Source of the DNA: Cohaesibacter marisflavi | Lineage (GTDB): Bacteria; Pseudomonadota; Alphaproteobacteria; Rhizobiales; Cohaesibacteraceae | DNA length: 64,000 nucleotides | Assembly: GCF_900115225.1 (NCBI RefSeq) | Contig: NZ_FOVR01000001.1 | Location: 62,001-126,000, forward strand | Reading direction: 5' to 3' | In this document: piece after piece, positions 62,259-64,000 of the stretch | Layout: every line of letters starts with the position of its first letter | Position numbering within the stretch: position 1 is the first letter of the stretch | Program-made: the position numbers and the translations under genes | Notes under the pieces: generated by a model | What the model saw: only the letters and a program-made list of their open reading frames with translations | Database searches by the model: none | Told to the model about the DNA's origin: nothing

Positions 62259-64000
62259 TCACTCCGCAGCTTCGTCTTCCTCATAGGCATCCACCGGTGG
62301 GCAGGTGCAGATGAGGTGGCGGTCACCATAAACATTGTCGACGCGGTTAACCGGCGGCCAGTATTTATCCACTTCGAAGGCCCCCGCCGGGAAGCATCCC
62401 TGTTTGCGAGAGTAGGGGCGGTCCCACTCGCCGACAAGATCGCGCACGGTATGTGGGGCATTTTTCAGCGGATTATTCTCCGCGTCGATTTTCCCGTCTT
62501 CAATATCCTGTGCTTCGCGGCGAATGTCGAGCATGGCATTGATGAAGCGATCAAGCTCGGCCTTGGGCTCGGATTCCGTTGGCTCGACCATCAGCGTGCC
62601 CGGAACCGGGAAGCTCATGGTGGGGGCATGGAAGCCATTGTCCATCAGGCGCTTGGCGATGTCATCCACGGTTACGCCGCAGCTATCCTTGAGCGGGCGG
62701 GTTTCCAGAATACATTCGTGGGCCACAAGGCCGGCCTTGGAAGCATAAAGGGTATCATAGGCGCCCTTGAGGCTGGCCGCGATATAGTTGGCGTTGAGGA
62801 TAGCCACCTTGGTGGATTGGGTTAGGCCAGCTCCGCCCATCAACAGGCAATAGGCCCAGCTGACTGGCAGAATGGAAGGCGAGCCGAATGGCGCCGCAGA
62901 CACCGGTCCGATGGCTGCATCGCGCTCAGGGTGACCCGGCAAGTAAGGGGCAAGATGCGCCTTGACGCCAATCGGTCCCATGCCCGGACCACCACCGCCA
63001 TGGGGAATGCAGAAGGTCTTGTGCAGATTGAGATGGCTGACGTCGCCGCCAATGTCGCCCGGGCGGGAAAGACCCACCATGGCGTTCATGTTCGCCCCGT
63101 CAATATAAACCTGTCCTCCATGCTCGTGGGTGATGTCGCAGACATCCTGCACTGTTTCCTCGAAAACACCGTGGGTGGACGGATAGGTGATCATGCAAGC
63201 GGCCAGATTGGCGCTGTGCTTTTCGGCCTTGGCGCGGAAATCTTCCACGTCAATATCGCCATTCTCGGCTGATTTGACGACCACCACCTTGAAACCGGCC
63301 ATATGGGCCGAGGCAGGGTTGGTGCCATGGGCCGAGGTCGGGATGAGGCAGACATCGCGATGGCCTTCGCCGCGCGCCATGTGATAGTTGCGAATGGTGA
63401 TGAGACCGGCATATTCGCCCTGTGCACCCGAGTTCGGCTGCTGGGAAATGGCGTCATAACCGGTCACAAGGCAGAGCTTCTCGTTGAGATCGTCGATCAT
63501 CTCCTTGTAGCCCAGCGCCTGATCATCGGGCACAAACGGATGCAGGTTGGCAAATTCGGGCCATGTGATCGGGATCATCTCGATGGTGGCGTTGAGCTTC
63601 ATGGTGCAGGAGCCAAGCGGAATCATGGCCCGGTCGAGTGCCAGATCGCGGTCGGCGAGGCGACGCATATAGCGGGTGATCTCGGCTTCGGCACGGTTGA
63701 GATGGAAGATCGGGTGCGTGAGATACTCGGTCGTGCGCAGATTGTTGGTTGGCAGACGGTAGGGGATATCCTGCTCGCGCTCATGCTCGAAGGCACCATA
63801 GGTCAGCTCGCCACCAAAGCTCTTCCAGACCGCTTCCACGGTTTCTGGCCGGGTCTGCTCATCAAGGCTGATGCCGATCTTGGTGTTGCCCACCTTGCGC
63901 AGGTTGATGCCATTGGCGACAGCTGCGTTGAGGATCACGCCTTGCAGCGCGCCCACTTCCACCGTGATAGTATCGAAGAACACATCCGGCTCCGGCTTGA
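62259..64000 (-). CDS. gcvP: Glycine dehydrogenase (decarboxylating), P-protein, C-terminal part
   Basis: The reading frame runs leftward and continues beyond the right edge; the GTG at 63983 is internal, since KPEPDVFFD reads on in frame. About 580 residues of the C-terminal half are visible. Motifs are [45 protein letters not shown] and the PLP-lysine block [18 protein letters not shown]. It decarboxylates glycine and loads the aminomethyl group on GcvH. Its stop is 30 bp before the sdaA start. Confidence 0.96.
   Translation of the reverse strand, partial: KPEPDVFFDTITVEVGALQGVILNAAVANGINLRKVGNTKIGISLDEQTRPETVEAVWKSFGGELTYGAFEHEREQDIPYRLPTNNLRTTEYLTHPIFHLNRAEAEITRYMRRLADRDLALDRAMIPLGSCTMKLNATIEMIPITWPEFANLHPFVPDDQALGYKEMIDDLNEKLCLVTGYDAISQQPNSGAQGEYAGLITIRNYHMARGEGHRDVCLIPTSAHGTNPASAHMAGFKVVVVKSAENGDIDVEDFRAKAEKHSANLAACMITYPSTHGVFEETVQDVCDITHEHGGQVYIDGANMNAMVGLSRPGDIGGDVSHLNLHKTFCIPHGGGGPGMGPIGVKAHLAPYLPGHPERDAAIGPVSAAPFGSPSILPVSWAYCLLMGGAGLTQSTKVAILNANYIAASLKGAYDTLYASKAGLVAHECILETRPLKDSCGVTVDDIAKRLMDNGFHAPTMSFPVPGTLMVEPTESEPKAELDRFINAMLDIRREAQDIEDGKIDAENNPLKNAPHTVRDLVGEWDRPYSRKQGCFPAGAFEVDKYWPPVNRVDNVYGDRHLICTCPPVDAYEEDEAAE

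Overview
The window is about 64 kb of gene-dense bacterial chromosome with moderate GC content. Protein families and gene style (FCD-type GntR regulators, TRAP and PotABCD-type transporters, LuxI/LuxR, DUF1499, DUF2062, GcvP followed by SdaA, and a Na+-pumping NQR) point to a marine alphaproteobacterium. A Cohaesibacter-like member of the Hyphomicrobiales is my best guess, but this is inference: no rRNA or other marker gene is present. I saw no tRNA, rRNA, insertion sequence, prophage or CRISPR array.

Layout. 1-1.3 kb: the start of an MgtC-family gene (cut by the left edge) and a CaCA exchanger. 1.7-16.8 kb: a large amino-acid/cyclic-amide catabolic region. It holds a class I aminotransferase, a D-amino-acid-type aminotransferase with PxpA, then divergently PxpB-PxpC, a D-2-hydroxyacid dehydrogenase, an M20 N-carbamoyl-amino-acid-hydrolase-type amidase and an M24 protein resembling ectoine hydrolase. 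Two GntR/FCD regulators, a TRAP transporter (PQM) and an aminotransferase-RidA pair complete it. A 31-bp sequence (26/31 identical) lies in both divergent control regions (4761-4791 and 14778-14808), which suggests one regulator for the whole region.

17.3-28.7 kb: a second catabolic region. A class III aminotransferase and a polyamine-type ABC transporter (binding protein, ATPase, two permeases) precede a GntR regulator, a hydroxylysine-kinase-like phosphotransferase overlapping a class III PLP enzyme of the phospho-lyase (AGXT2L1/AGXT2L2) type, an SDR and an L-lactate-dehydrogenase-like enzyme. Two promoters, one before the aminotransferase and one before the GntR gene, share the same geometry: a -35/-10 pair and two ATGCAT-centred palindromes exactly 21 bp apart. 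I read this as an import, phosphorylate and eliminate route for a hydroxylated amino acid or amino alcohol. It is the best candidate here for an undescribed system.

28.8-33 kb: DUF2062, CDP-alcohol phosphatidyltransferase, a PHP-domain protein and an orphan sugar-type binding protein. 33.5-35.5 kb: a quorum-sensing locus (luxR, luxI and a 62-aa protein) with lux-box-like palindromes upstream of both lux genes. 35.9-50.6 kb: signalling and housekeeping genes, including a GGDEF-EAL protein, GNAT, LysR with a divergent flavodoxin-like gene, DUF1499, an MBL hydrolase, a PAS protein with a soluble chemotaxis receptor, phosphoglucomutase, and DMT, DJ-1 and MATE genes. 50.8-58.7 kb: a tautomerase, then a complete Na+-NQR module, with apbE and nqrM divergent from nqrABCDEF. 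58.8-64 kb: a GFA protein, a UTRA-type GntR regulator, a small unknown protein, a decayed copy of the sdaA 3' end, sdaA itself, and gcvP running off the right edge.

Start codons were moved inward from the longest reading frame where a ribosome-binding site or the family length supported it. Function calls rest on recognised motifs, without database searches.
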